In this document: positions 8,153 through 16,713 of the stretch, one piece after another | Numbering within the stretch: position 1 is the stretch's first letter | How the letters are laid out: every line of letters starts with the position of its first letter | Source: Chloroflexota bacterium | Lineage (GTDB): Bacteria; Chloroflexota; Dehalococcoidia; UBA2979 | DNA: 40,193 nt | Direction: 5' to 3' | NCBI GenBank assembly: GCA_947479915.1 | Contig: CANKAU010000019.1 | Span: forward strand, 1-40,193 | Notes under the pieces: model-generated | What the model was told of the DNA's origin: nothing | Seen by the model: only the letters and a program-made list of their open reading frames with translations | Databases searched by the model: none | Made by a program: the position numbers and the translations under genes

Positions 8153-9379
8153 ATGGAACGCCGAATCGGCCCGCGTCTGCTCCTCGTGGCGCTCGTGCTC
8201 GGCAGCGCGCTCGCCGGATGCGACCGATCGTCCAAGGCGACTCCGCCGCCGAACCCGACCGTTCAGGTGGCGACGAGCACTGTGACGCCGAGCCCCGTGA
8301 CGACCGTTGCGGCGACCCCACCGCGTCTGTATCCGACCCCCGGACCACCGATTCCGACTCAGGGTGAGGTCCGCCCGGCCGGCCGGTTCCTCGTGAGGAA
8401 GAACGACGGTCTCTGGATCGTCTCGCTCGCGGATCCGGCGCAGGACCGGCGCATCTACGCGGCGTCGTCTGCCACCCCGTGGTCTTTCGTCGGAGCAGCC
8501 CGTCGAGGCGCCTTGACCGAGTTCTTCGTGAGTGAGCGCGCGCCGCAGGACACGCTGTCCATCGTGCGATTCGACGAGCGCGCTCAGGCACCGGAGCGGC
8601 TATTCACGTACGGGCCGACCCGCCTCGGCGAGGCCGCGGTATCGCCGAACGGTGTTTCGGTCGCATACGTCGACGACACCGGATTGCGGCTACGCGTGCT
8701 GCCCACCGGCGCGGACTACCGGGTCGCGCCGCACGTGAGCTGGCGCGATAGGGCATGCACGATCGTCCAAACGTGCGTGACGCATGTGTCGCCCTTCTGG
8801 AGCCCGGACGGAGGTGTTCTGCTATCGCGCGGGATCTCCTATGAACCCGTGGTGACGTGGGTGTTCGATCCAAGTCAGACCGAGCGGCCCGGCACCCGCA
8901 TTCCGCTGTGCCTCAGGCCCGCTCCCCCATGGCGCGGGAGTAGCGTGCCGGGGGACGATGGCAACTGCTACTCCGACCCGGGCCGGAACTTCTTCTGGTA
9001 CGACATTGTCACCGGGGCGAAGAGCGCCCTCCCCGAGCCGAGCGGGTATGAATGCTCAATGGAGGGCATTGCTGCCCGCCCGACTGGCGAGACCGTCACC
9101 TCGTGGGTGCACTGCAAGGTGGCCGGGGCGCCTTACGATGCTCCCGGGACCGACCTCGTCGTGCTGTCACGATCGGACGGCACAGTGCTCGCCAGCACGC
9201 GGCACTTCCCGCAGCCGGGCGATGCGTTCCGGGCAGTCGATTGGCTTCCGGACGGCTCGGGCGCTGTCCTGGCACGCCGCTCCGGCAATGACGACGCGAA
9301 CTTCCTGATCGATCGCGCCGCGCAGATCTGGACGCTGCCGCTCGGTGGCGCGAGGCTAGTGGCAATCCTGCCGGACTAG
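8153..9379 (+). CDS. beta-propeller-like lipoprotein (PD40/TolB-type repeats)
   Basis: A 408-residue exported lipoprotein. The signal peptide has a basic start and a hydrophobic core ending in lipobox LAGC, giving lipidated Cys23. A Pro/Thr-rich linker follows (about 30-75). The main body has repeats resembling PD40 blades: VSPNGVSVAYVDD, FWSPDGGVLL and DWLPDGSGAVLARR. A surface binding or sensing role is likely; no catalytic residues are evident. The start at 8153 is chosen because it places the signal peptide at the N terminus; the frame is open further upstream. The stop TAG shares its last base with the GTG of the next gene. Confidence 0.75.
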   Translation: MERRIGPRLLLVALVLGSALAGCDRSSKATPPPNPTVQVATSTVTPSPVTTVAATPPRLYPTPGPPIPTQGEVRPAGRFLVRKNDGLWIVSLADPAQDRRIYAASSATPWSFVGAARRGALTEFFVSERAPQDTLSIVRFDERAQAPERLFTYGPTRLGEAAVSPNGVSVAYVDDTGLRLRVLPTGADYRVAPHVSWRDRACTIVQTCVTHVSPFWSPDGGVLLSRGISYEPVVTWVFDPSQTERPGTRIPLCLRPAPPWRGSSVPGDDGNCYSDPGRNFFWYDIVTGAKSALPEPSGYECSMEGIAARPTGETVTSWVHCKVAGAPYDAPGTDLVVLSRSDGTVLASTRHFPQPGDAFRAVDWLPDGSGAVLARRSGNDDANFLIDRAAQIWTLPLGGARLVAILPD

Positions 9380-9993
9380 TGGACGGGTTCTCCTTGCCGA
9401 TCCTTCCCCCGGACCGCTTGGACGAGGTCGTCGCCCACCTCCTTGCCGGTGGCGTCGTCGCCATTCCGACCGACACGGTCTACGGGCTCGCCTCGCTCGC
9501 CAACTCGGCGGAGGCGGTGAACGCGCTGATCGACCTCAAGGGGCGTGGGCAGCAGCAGCCGATCGCCGTCCTCGTGGACAGCGTGGAGGCGGTTCGTGAG
9601 TACCTGGAGAGCGCCAGCACCCTCGACCGCATCGCCCGGTTCTGGCCCGGCGCGCTCACTGCGGTCGTGCTTGCCCGCCCCGCGGGCCTGGTCCCGCCCG
9701 TGGTGACCGAGGCGGCGACGATCGGCGTGCGCATGCCAGACGACGAGCTCGCCCGCGCGGTGATCCGCGCCTGCGGAGGCGTCCTCGCCGTCACGAGCGC
9801 GAACCGCCACGGCGAGCCGGCCGCGACGACCGCCGCCGAGGTTGCCGCCGCGTTCGGCGACGACCTCGTCATCCTCGACGACGGGACTCGGAACAGCAGC
9901 GCGCCCTCGACGGTGGTGGACCTCACCGGCCCCCGAGCACGCATCCTCCGCGCAGGCCCGATCAGTGCGGCCGACCTCGACGCGGAGGAGTAG
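9379..9993 (+). CDS. tsaC: L-threonylcarbamoyladenylate synthase (Sua5/YrdC family)
   Basis: Makes threonylcarbamoyl-AMP from threonine, bicarbonate and ATP, the first step of the t6A37 modification of ANN-decoding tRNAs. The 204-residue protein is a single YrdC domain without the C-terminal Sua5 extension. Diagnostic parts are IPTDTVYGLA near residue 31, KGRGQQQPIAVL (compare KxR..xKPL in the family) and TSANRHGEPAAT. The GTG start overlaps the lipoprotein stop (TAGTG), so expression is coupled to an unrelated gene. It converges on the lipoprotein at 10000-11340 with a 6-base gap. Confidence 0.93.
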   Translation: MDGFSLPILPPDRLDEVVAHLLAGGVVAIPTDTVYGLASLANSAEAVNALIDLKGRGQQQPIAVLVDSVEAVREYLESASTLDRIARFWPGALTAVVLARPAGLVPPVVTEAATIGVRMPDDELARAVIRACGGVLAVTSANRHGEPAATTAAEVAAAFGDDLVILDDGTRNSSAPSTVVDLTGPRARILRAGPISAADLDAEE

Positions 9994-9999
9994 CGCGGG

Positions 10000-11340
10000 C
10001 TAGCCGAACGGGCAGAAGTCCTTCGGCTTGTAGTTGAAGTACGACAGCACCACCAGCGCGCGGAAGTCCTCCGGCCAAGAGGAGCGGTTCGCCATCACGG
10101 TCTGGCGATCGAAGATCGCCCCGTCCCCGATCGTCGCCGCACACGCTTTCGCGACGTTGCCGTCGACCTGATACGACGCCATGAACGCCGCGCCGAAGGC
10201 GAGGGCGGAGCCGGGCGTCGCCTGCTGCGCGGCGGTCGAGGTGAACGTCGGTGCAAGCGCGTTCGCCGGCGCGCGGTCGCCTGTCGCGAGGTACGCGAGG
10301 ATGAGCCGGAACCGTGCATACGTGCGGAGGTCGGCTGCCCGAGCGTTCGCGCCGGAAGCGATCGCGCGCCCCTCGAGGTAGCGGTAGCCCTCGATCGCCT
10401 CGTCGTAGCGACCGGCCTTCGCCGCCTCGTCCGCGTCGTACGCCACCCAGAGGTCGTCCCACTGGTCGCGGGGCTCCGCCGGTACGTCGGATTCCTTCGC
10501 GAACTTCTGTCCGTCCCACGCGTAGGTCACGCGCCGATCGCGCGGGGGCCCGTAGTTGCCGCTGATCGGCCCGCCGGTCAGCACGAAGCTCGAAGTGCCG
10601 TCTGGGCGCTGGTCGATCGTCAGCCGACCGAAGTTCATCCCGGTTTCGAGAAGCGCGTCGAAGGGAGCGGCCGGCCCCGACCGACCGACCACCACCACCT
10701 CTAGGCTCCCCGTGTTGGCGCCGAGGTAGCGGCCTGTGTAGGCGAGGTCTGCGGCACCGTCGCCGTTCCGATCGATGAGCGGCAGTAGGGCAGGCGCACC
10801 GGCGAAGCGGCCGAGCTTCAGGGTGTCCGAGTCGAAGCGGATCGCGTGGGTCGGGCCGGAGCGCTCGAAGATCAGGACGCGGCCGGGCGGGAAGCGCTGC
10901 TTCGAGTCCGAGTCACCCATCGCGACCACCAGCTCGGGTGTCCCATCAGCGGTGAGATCGACCTCCTCGACCGCGCCGTAGGGGAAGTCGCCGGGCGGGG
11001 CGTTGCCGATGTTGCCCCAGCACGTCAGCGCGGCGCGTAGGGCGTCGGGGCGGCCTCCGGCGTTCAAGTAGTCGAGCGCCGCGAGCGCCTTTCGCTCGAA
11101 CGGGATGTGCGTCCGAAACGGCACGGCGTCAAGGGTCGCGGCACAGGCCGGGGCTGCGGCCAGGGGCGTCGGGGCCGCTGTTGGCGGAACGTAGGTCGGC
11201 GCGCCCGGAGGTGGAGTGAAGACGGAGGGGATCGCGAGCGGTGTCCGCTCTGATGGCGAGGACGACGAGGGCTGCGGTCCGCACGCGCCCGCGGCGACGG
11301 CGAGGAGCACCAGCAGCACGGACAGACCTCGGCCGGGCAT
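10000..11340 (-). CDS. lipoprotein with FG-GAP/VCBS-like repeats
   Basis: A 446-residue exported lipoprotein. The signal peptide MPGRGLSVLLVLLAVAAGAC gives lipidated Cys20, followed by a Ser/Pro/Thr-rich linker. Two calcium-binding-like segments, DLTADGTPELVVAMGDS and LIDRNGDGAADLAYTG, resemble FG-GAP/VCBS propeller repeats. The C-terminal third is helical and TPR-like (for example AAKAGRYDEAIEGYRYLEG). Like the propeller lipoprotein at 8153 it seems to be a surface protein of unknown ligand. The frame is open beyond 11340, but that start is the one that exposes the signal peptide. Confidence 0.75.
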   Translation of the reverse strand: MPGRGLSVLLVLLAVAAGACGPQPSSSSPSERTPLAIPSVFTPPPGAPTYVPPTAAPTPLAAAPACAATLDAVPFRTHIPFERKALAALDYLNAGGRPDALRAALTCWGNIGNAPPGDFPYGAVEEVDLTADGTPELVVAMGDSDSKQRFPPGRVLIFERSGPTHAIRFDSDTLKLGRFAGAPALLPLIDRNGDGAADLAYTGRYLGANTGSLEVVVVGRSGPAAPFDALLETGMNFGRLTIDQRPDGTSSFVLTGGPISGNYGPPRDRRVTYAWDGQKFAKESDVPAEPRDQWDDLWVAYDADEAAKAGRYDEAIEGYRYLEGRAIASGANARAADLRTYARFRLILAYLATGDRAPANALAPTFTSTAAQQATPGSALAFGAAFMASYQVDGNVAKACAATIGDGAIFDRQTVMANRSSWPEDFRALVVLSYFNYKPKDFCPFG

Positions 11341-11370
11341 GGGGGCTCCTCGCCTGAATACTACGGGAAC

Positions 11371-11399
11371 CTGATCCAGCGCGTACTTCGCGATACGAT
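11371..11399 (+). promoter_or_regulatory. candidate promoter of rpiB
   Basis: A -10 TACGAT (11394-11399) stands 17 bases after a weak -35 CTGATC (11371-11376), about 47 bases before the rpiB ATG. The gap also contains the region upstream of the divergent lipoprotein gene. The -35 match is poor, so this is a moderate prediction. Confidence 0.4.
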
Positions 11400-11446
11400 G
11401 GGCGTCCCCAATACCAGCCCACCTCCGACCACCGGGAGACCAGCGG

Positions 11447-11914
11447 ATGCGCGTCGCGATTGGCTCTGACCACGCCGGGTTCGAACTGAAGAACCTGCTC
11501 CGCGACGAACTGGTCGCCCTCGGCGACGAGGTCAAGGACTTCGGCACCAACTCCGCCGAGTCGATGGACTACCCGGACGTGGCGATCCCGCTCGCGCAGG
11601 AGGTCGCCGCCGGCGACTTCGACTTTGGCATCCTGATCTGCTCCAACGGCGTGGGGCCCTCGATCGCGGCGAACAAGGTGCACAACCTCCGCGCCGCAGT
11701 CTGCCACGACGTGTTCTCCGCGAAGCGCGCGCGCGAGCACACCAACGTGAACGTGCTGTGCATGGGCGCGTGGGCGATCGGCCGCGGCCACGCCTCCGAG
11801 ATCATGCGCGCCTTCCGCCTCGCCGAGTTCGATGGCGGTGAGCGCAACGTCCGCCGCCTGGGCAAGGTGCAGGCGATCGACGACGCGGCGCACGCCGCCT
11901 CGAGCGCCGACTAG
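11447..11914 (+). CDS. rpiB: ribose-5-phosphate isomerase B
   Basis: Interconverts ribose 5-phosphate and ribulose 5-phosphate in the pentose phosphate pathway, feeding PRPP for purine and histidine synthesis seen elsewhere in the window. The 155-residue protein starts MRVAIGSDHAGFELK, with His9 and the phosphate-binding region. The active-site Cys65 lies in ILICSNGVGPSIAANK. In the family this loop is usually C-[GS]-[TN]-G-[IV]-G-[MP], so the sequence is within range. SAKRAREHTNVNVLCMGA holds the second conserved His (98). A GGGAG lies upstream of the ATG. The next gene begins 12 bases downstream. Confidence 0.95.
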   Translation: MRVAIGSDHAGFELKNLLRDELVALGDEVKDFGTNSAESMDYPDVAIPLAQEVAAGDFDFGILICSNGVGPSIAANKVHNLRAAVCHDVFSAKRAREHTNVNVLCMGAWAIGRGHASEIMRAFRLAEFDGGERNVRRLGKVQAIDDAAHAASSAD

Positions 11915-11926
11915 GCGACCGCCACG

Positions 11927-14299
11927 ATGGGAATCGCCGGGCGGGCACGCGCGACGCTGGGCCTCGTGCGGGGCCTCGGCCGATCCGCGATCGCGGCGGC
12001 GACCCGGCGCGGCTTCCCCCAGGTCGACGGCGTCCTGCGCGTGCAGGGCGTGAGCGCACCGATCGACGTGATCCGCGATACCCACGGCGTCCCGCACGTC
12101 TTCGCCCAGACCGATGCTGATGCGTTGTTCGGCCAGGGGCTCGTCCACGCGCAGGACCGGCTGTTCCAGATGGACCTCCTGCGCCGCGTGGCCGCCGGGC
12201 GGCTGGCCGAGGTCGCCGGCGCGCGGGCGCTGGGCAGCGACCGCTTCATGGTGCGCCTCGGACTGGACGCCGCCGCGATGCGCGACTTCGCCGCCGCGTC
12301 CGACGATGACCGCTCACTGGTCGAGGCCTACGCCCGCGGTGTGAACGAGGGCATCCGCACGCTGCCCGCGCTGCCGCCCGAGTACGAGGTCTTCGGCGGG
12401 ACGCCGCCGCCATGGCGTCCCGAGGACTCGCTGCTGGTCGGGCGGCTCATCCTGTTCGGCTTCGGCGGCAACTGGGACACCGAGCTCCTGCGCGAGCGCC
12501 TGATCCGCTCGCTGGGCGTCGACCGCGCCGCGTCGATCGAACCGGTGCATCCTCGAGGTGGCACGACCACCACCGGGCGCCCCCACGTCCACGCCGCCGA
12601 CCGGCTGCTGGAGGCGTACCGCGCCGCCGTCGCCGCCGGCATGCCGCCCGGCGCGGCCTCGAACTCATGGGCCGTCACCGGGCGCCACACCGTCACGCAG
12701 GCGCCGCTGCTCGCGTCCGACCCGCACCTCCAGCCTCGACTGCCCGGCCTACTGCACGTCAGCCACGTCTCCGGCGAGCGGCTGAAGGCCGCGGGTGCCG
12801 ACTTCGCGGGCGTCCCGGGCATCGCGATCGGTCACAACGAGCACGTCGCGTGGGGCATCACTGCCGGCATGGCCGACGTCTCCGACTGCTTCGTCGAGGA
12901 GTTCGACCCCGCCGACCCCACGCGCTACCGCACCCCGGACGGCTGGGCGACGGTCGAGGAACGCGTGGAGCGCATCCGCGTCAGTGACGGCGACCCGGTC
13001 GATGAGCGCGTACGCGTGACGCGGCACGGACCGCTGATCGGCCCCGCGTTCGTCGGGGAGACGCGCGGGATCGCGCTCCGCTCTACGGCGCTGGAGGCGG
13101 GCGACCTCGTGCACCCGTTCCTTGCGATGGCTCGCGCGCGCGACCTCGATGAGTTCGAGCAGGCGGTGGAGACGTGGCCGGGGACGACGTTCAACTTCGT
13201 GTTCGCGGACGTCCAGAACCGCGTGGGCTACCGCATGGTCGGTCGCGTGCCGCGCCGCGAGGCCGGCGACGGGCTGCTGCCCGCGAACGGCGCAACCTCG
13301 CCTGGCCCGTCCGAGGCGCTCGCCGCCGACGAGATGCCGCGCCTCGTGGATCCGCCCTCAGGCGTGATCGTCAGCGCGAACCAGGCGCCCGGCGTGGAGG
13401 CCGAGCTGGGCGAGGAGTGGTGCGAGCCACGACGCGCCGAGCGCATCGTTGGTCTGCTCGCATCGCGCGAGAAGCATCACGTCGCATCGTTCCAGGCGAT
13501 CCAGGTCGATCGATACTCGGCGCACCTCGTTCGGTTGCGCGACCTGCTGATTGCGCGCGGGGCGGTGGCGGAGCCCGAAGGGCCGATCCTCGAGCGGTGG
13601 GACGGCCGACTCGAGCCGGAGAGCGCCGGCGCGGCGATCGCCTCGGTGACGTACGAGGCGCTCGCCCGGTCGCTGGCGCAGCGTGTCGCCGGCGTCGAGG
13701 CACCGCTCGTGCTGGGGGCGGGCGTGCCGGGAGCGACCTCGTCCTCGTCGTCGTACGTGTATCGGATGCAAGGCCAGATCGTGCAGGCCGCCGAGCGCGC
13801 GCACGAGCCGTGGTTCGACGGCATCGAGGATCGCGACCGCCAGCTGGCGGGGGCCGCCGCGCGCGCCGTGGAATTCCTTCGTGCCCAGCTCGGACAGGAC
13901 GCGCGGCAGTGGCGCTGGGGCGCGCTCCTGCAGTACCGCCCCTCGCACCCGCTGGCCGCGCTGCCGGGCCTGGGGCGTGTGTTCGGCGCGGGGCCGTTCC
14001 CCTTCGGTGGCGACGTGAACACCGTGCAGCAGGCGGCGTACACGCTGCACGACGCGCGCGAGGGCGCGAAGGATGCCGAGATCGCGCCGGCCTACCGGCA
14101 GGTCATCGACCTCGCCGATTTCGACCGCTCCACATTCATCCTGCCCACGGGCAACTCCGGCATCCCCGGCCACCCGAGGTATCTGGACTGCATCCCGGAC
14201 TACCTCGCGGGGCGGCAGCGGCCGCTGCTGTTCTCTGCTGCCGCCATCGCCGCCGCCGCGGAGTCCCGGCTGTCGTTGGTCCCGGGAGGCGGTGCGTGA
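11927..14299 (+). CDS. penicillin acylase-family N-terminal nucleophile amidohydrolase
   Basis: A 790-residue precursor of the penicillin amidase (peptidase S45) family. These are cut autocatalytically into alpha and beta chains, with the new N-terminal Ser as nucleophile. The Ser is Ser245 in SNSWAVTG (245-252); the typical beta-chain follow-up DPHLQPRLPG is present, and the alpha chain starts with VDVIRDTHGVPHVFA-like sequence (IDVIRDTHGVPHVFA, 46-60). Members hydrolyse amide bonds in penicillins, acyl-homoserine lactones or other acyl amides; the substrate here is unknown. Most are exported, but I see only a basic, weakly hydrophobic start and no clear signal peptide. The stop overlaps the GTG of the prenyl synthase. 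Confidence 0.9.
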   Translation: MGIAGRARATLGLVRGLGRSAIAAATRRGFPQVDGVLRVQGVSAPIDVIRDTHGVPHVFAQTDADALFGQGLVHAQDRLFQMDLLRRVAAGRLAEVAGARALGSDRFMVRLGLDAAAMRDFAAASDDDRSLVEAYARGVNEGIRTLPALPPEYEVFGGTPPPWRPEDSLLVGRLILFGFGGNWDTELLRERLIRSLGVDRAASIEPVHPRGGTTTTGRPHVHAADRLLEAYRAAVAAGMPPGAASNSWAVTGRHTVTQAPLLASDPHLQPRLPGLLHVSHVSGERLKAAGADFAGVPGIAIGHNEHVAWGITAGMADVSDCFVEEFDPADPTRYRTPDGWATVEERVERIRVSDGDPVDERVRVTRHGPLIGPAFVGETRGIALRSTALEAGDLVHPFLAMARARDLDEFEQAVETWPGTTFNFVFADVQNRVGYRMVGRVPRREAGDGLLPANGATSPGPSEALAADEMPRLVDPPSGVIVSANQAPGVEAELGEEWCEPRRAERIVGLLASREKHHVASFQAIQVDRYSAHLVRLRDLLIARGAVAEPEGPILERWDGRLEPESAGAAIASVTYEALARSLAQRVAGVEAPLVLGAGVPGATSSSSSYVYRMQGQIVQAAERAHEPWFDGIEDRDRQLAGAAARAVEFLRAQLGQDARQWRWGALLQYRPSHPLAALPGLGRVFGAGPFPFGGDVNTVQQAAYTLHDAREGAKDAEIAPAYRQVIDLADFDRSTFILPTGNSGIPGHPRYLDCIPDYLAGRQRPLLFSAAAIAAAAESRLSLVPGGGA

Positions 14300-15330
14300 G
14301 CACGTCGTTCGCGAGCAACCTCGAAGATCTCGGCGCGCGCTATCGGCCGCTGGTGCAGCAGGAGATGCGCGCTGTCATCGGCGACACTCCCACCGGTCTG
14401 TACGCGTGGATGCGCTACCACTTGGGCTGGGAGGATCGCGCTGGGCAGCCCGTGACCGCCTCGCCCGGCAAGATGCTGCGCCCGCTCGCGTTGCTCCTCG
14501 CGACCGAGCTCTGCGGCGGCCGCGCCGAGGCCGCGCTCCCGGCCGCCGCCGCCGTCGAGCTGATCCACAACTTCTCGCTGCTTCACGACGACGTCGAGGA
14601 TCGCAGCGACACCCGCCGCGGGCGGGACACCGTGTGGACCTTCGCGGGGGTGGCGCAGGCGATCAACGCCGGCGATGGGATGTTCACGCTCGCTCACCTC
14701 GCCATGTACCGCCTCGACGCGGCGGGTGCGGAGCCGGCGCGTGTCCTTGCCGCCTCGCGCGAGCTGCACGAGGCGTGCCTCGCGCTGGTGGAGGGCCAGT
14801 ACCTCGACATCTCGTTCGAAGAGCGCGCGGACGTGACGCTCCCCGAGTACCTGAGCATGGCGGGCGGCAAGACGGCGGCGATGTTCGCCGCGCCGTTTGC
14901 TATCGGCGCATTGCTCGCGGGGGCCTCGCAAGAGGTGGTGAACGCGTACCGCGAGTTCGGTCGGCGCATCGGGCTGGCGTTCCAGGCGGTGGACGACGTC
15001 CTCGGTATCTGGGGCGACCCGGCGGTCACCGGCAAGCCCGTTGGCGACGACCTCGCCTCCCGCAAGATGACCTACCCGGTGATCGTCGCGATGGCGGGAG
15101 CCGAGGGGGCCCGCCTCCGCGCGGCTTACGAGGACCGGGCGGGGGCCTCGGCGGACGTGCCGGCACTGCGGGCGCTGGTGGAGGCGGGGGACGCGCGCGC
15201 GGTCACGGAGGCGATGGCCGCCGCCGAGGAGCGCGCCGCGCTGGACTCCCTCCGGGCCGCCGGGGTAGATGAGAACGCGATGCGGCTCTGCACGGAGTTC
15301 GCGAGAATCCTGGTCGGCCGCGACTTCTAG
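14296..15330 (+). CDS. polyprenyl diphosphate synthase (GGPP synthase-like)
   Basis: Condenses isopentenyl diphosphate with allylic diphosphates, probably to farnesyl or geranylgeranyl diphosphate. The GTG at 14296 overlaps the acylase stop (GTGA), giving 344 residues. The first Asp-rich motif is HDDVEDRSDTRRG (97-109). The second is DDVLGIWGDP (233-242), the form usual in GGPP synthases of high-GC bacteria, followed by TGKPVGDDL and the Lys/Tyr pair RKMTYP. Lower glycolysis begins just downstream under its own promoter. Chain length of the product cannot be read from the sequence. Confidence 0.9.
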   Translation: MSTSFASNLEDLGARYRPLVQQEMRAVIGDTPTGLYAWMRYHLGWEDRAGQPVTASPGKMLRPLALLLATELCGGRAEAALPAAAAVELIHNFSLLHDDVEDRSDTRRGRDTVWTFAGVAQAINAGDGMFTLAHLAMYRLDAAGAEPARVLAASRELHEACLALVEGQYLDISFEERADVTLPEYLSMAGGKTAAMFAAPFAIGALLAGASQEVVNAYREFGRRIGLAFQAVDDVLGIWGDPAVTGKPVGDDLASRKMTYPVIVAMAGAEGARLRAAYEDRAGASADVPALRALVEAGDARAVTEAMAAAEERAALDSLRAAGVDENAMRLCTEFARILVGRDF

Positions 15331-15357
15331 CCCGCTCGTTTGCGACATCTCCGCGCG

Positions 15358-15387
15358 TTGCCGCCAACCAGACGCGCCCCCTATGAT
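15358..15387 (+). promoter_or_regulatory. promoter of the pgk operon
   Basis: TTGCCG (15358-15363) and TATGAT (15382-15387) are separated by 18 bases, a good sigma-70-type promoter lying 28 bases after the prenyl synthase stop. About 90 bases of leader follow before the pgk ATG, with a GGAGG just before the start. No other promoter of this quality is seen until hflX, so it may drive pgk through the GNAT gene. Confidence 0.65.
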
Positions 15388-15480
15388 CCGGCCATCCCCA
15401 CGCTGCCTCCCCGGCGACCGCACTCTTCCAATCCGGGCACTCTCCCGGAGGCATTCCGGGCGACCTCGCCGGAGGTACTG

Positions 15481-16662
15481 ATGCACAAGCAGACGATCCG
15501 CGACATCGACCTGACCGGAAAACGCGTCTTCCTCCGCGTGGACTACAACGTCCAGTTCGACGACGGCCAGATTCTCGATGACATGCGCCTGCGTGAGTCC
15601 GTGCCGACCATCCGCGCGCTGCAGGAGGCCGGAGCCAAGATCATCGCCTGCTCGCACCGCGGTCGTCCCGCTGGTCGCGTCGTCGAGGAGCTTCGGAACG
15701 CTCCCGTCGCCGAGCACCTCGGCAAGCTGCTCGGCCAGGAAGTGAAGGCGATCCGCACGTGCGTCGGCCCCGAGGCCGAGGCGGCCGTCGCCGCGATGCA
15801 GCCGGGCGATGTGATCCTGCTCGAGAACGTGCGCTTCCACGCCGAGGAAGAGGACAACGACCCCGAGTTCGGGCGACAGCTCGCCTCCCTCGCGGACATC
15901 TTCGTGTGTGACGCCTTTGGTACCGCGCACCGCGCGCACGCGTCCGTGGTCGGCGTGGCGCAGCACCTGCCGGCCGTCGCGGGGCTCCTCATGGAGCGCG
16001 AGCTCGAGTACCTCGGCAAGGTCGCGGAGGAGCCGAAGCGCCCGTTCGCCATCATCCTGGGCGGCGCGAAGATCGCTGACAAGATCGCGATTCTTGAGAA
16101 CCTCGCTCACCACGCCGACCTGATCTGCGTGGGCGGCGGGATCGCCAACACCTTCCTGAAGGCGCAGGGCATTGACGTGGGCGCGTCCCTCGTTGAGAAC
16201 GACCGCATCGACGACGCGTTCGAGGTGATGCGCATCGCCGCCCAGCGCGACGATCTGCGTCTCATCATCCCGACCGATGTCGTCATCGCCGACCCGGGCG
16301 GGGAGCGCGTGAACACCGTCTCTGTGCACCGCGTGCCCCCCGGCTTCCGCATCCTCGACATCGGTCGGCAGACGATCGAGGACATGCGCGAAGCGCTACA
16401 GGACATGAACACCGTGGTCTGGAACGGGCCGCTCGGCTTCTTCGAGCGCGAGCCGTTCGACCGCGGCACGATCGAGATCGCGCGGATCCTCGCGTTCCTC
16501 CCGCACGCCATCACCGTCGTCGGCGGTGGCGAGACGGCCGCGGCCGTGCAGCGCGCCGGTGTCGCCGACCGCATCTCACACGTGTCCACGGGCGGCGGGG
16601 CGTCGCTGGAGATGCTGCAGGGCATCGAGCTCCCCGGCGTCGCGGTGCTCCTCGACAAGTAA
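15481..16662 (+). CDS. pgk: phosphoglycerate kinase
   Basis: Transfers phosphate from 1,3-bisphosphoglycerate to ADP in glycolysis. The 393-residue protein has the signature VFLRVDYNV (17-25; the family norm is RVDFNVP), SHRGRP in place of the common SHLGRP, LENVRFHAEEE, GGAKIADKI, WNGPLGFFE and VVGGGETAAAV near the nucleotide site. The start is the ATG at 15481, with CCGGAGG five to eleven bases before it; the open frame further upstream covers the promoter and is not coding. The Tyr/Gln and Arg changes in normally strict motifs are mild and probably lineage-specific. Confidence 0.96.
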   Translation: MHKQTIRDIDLTGKRVFLRVDYNVQFDDGQILDDMRLRESVPTIRALQEAGAKIIACSHRGRPAGRVVEELRNAPVAEHLGKLLGQEVKAIRTCVGPEAEAAVAAMQPGDVILLENVRFHAEEEDNDPEFGRQLASLADIFVCDAFGTAHRAHASVVGVAQHLPAVAGLLMERELEYLGKVAEEPKRPFAIILGGAKIADKIAILENLAHHADLICVGGGIANTFLKAQGIDVGASLVENDRIDDAFEVMRIAAQRDDLRLIIPTDVVIADPGGERVNTVSVHRVPPGFRILDIGRQTIEDMREALQDMNTVVWNGPLGFFEREPFDRGTIEIARILAFLPHAITVVGGGETAAAVQRAGVADRISHVSTGGGASLEMLQGIELPGVAVLLDK

Positions 16663-16713
16663 CCCGCGAGTACGTGCTCGCCTGACCGAACGTTCGCCCA
16701 GCGGAGGAACCCC

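Noticed and set aside
13174..14295. A frame open upstream of the prenyl synthase GTG, overlapping the acylase gene
   Set aside because: The acylase motifs are in the other frame across this stretch; the extension is Arg-rich and has no family pattern.
16687..16696. Perfect palindrome CGAACGTTCG before apgM, considered as a LexA-type site
   Set aside because: SOS boxes of this type need a four-base spacer between GAAC and GTTC; the site has none, and apgM is not a repair gene.
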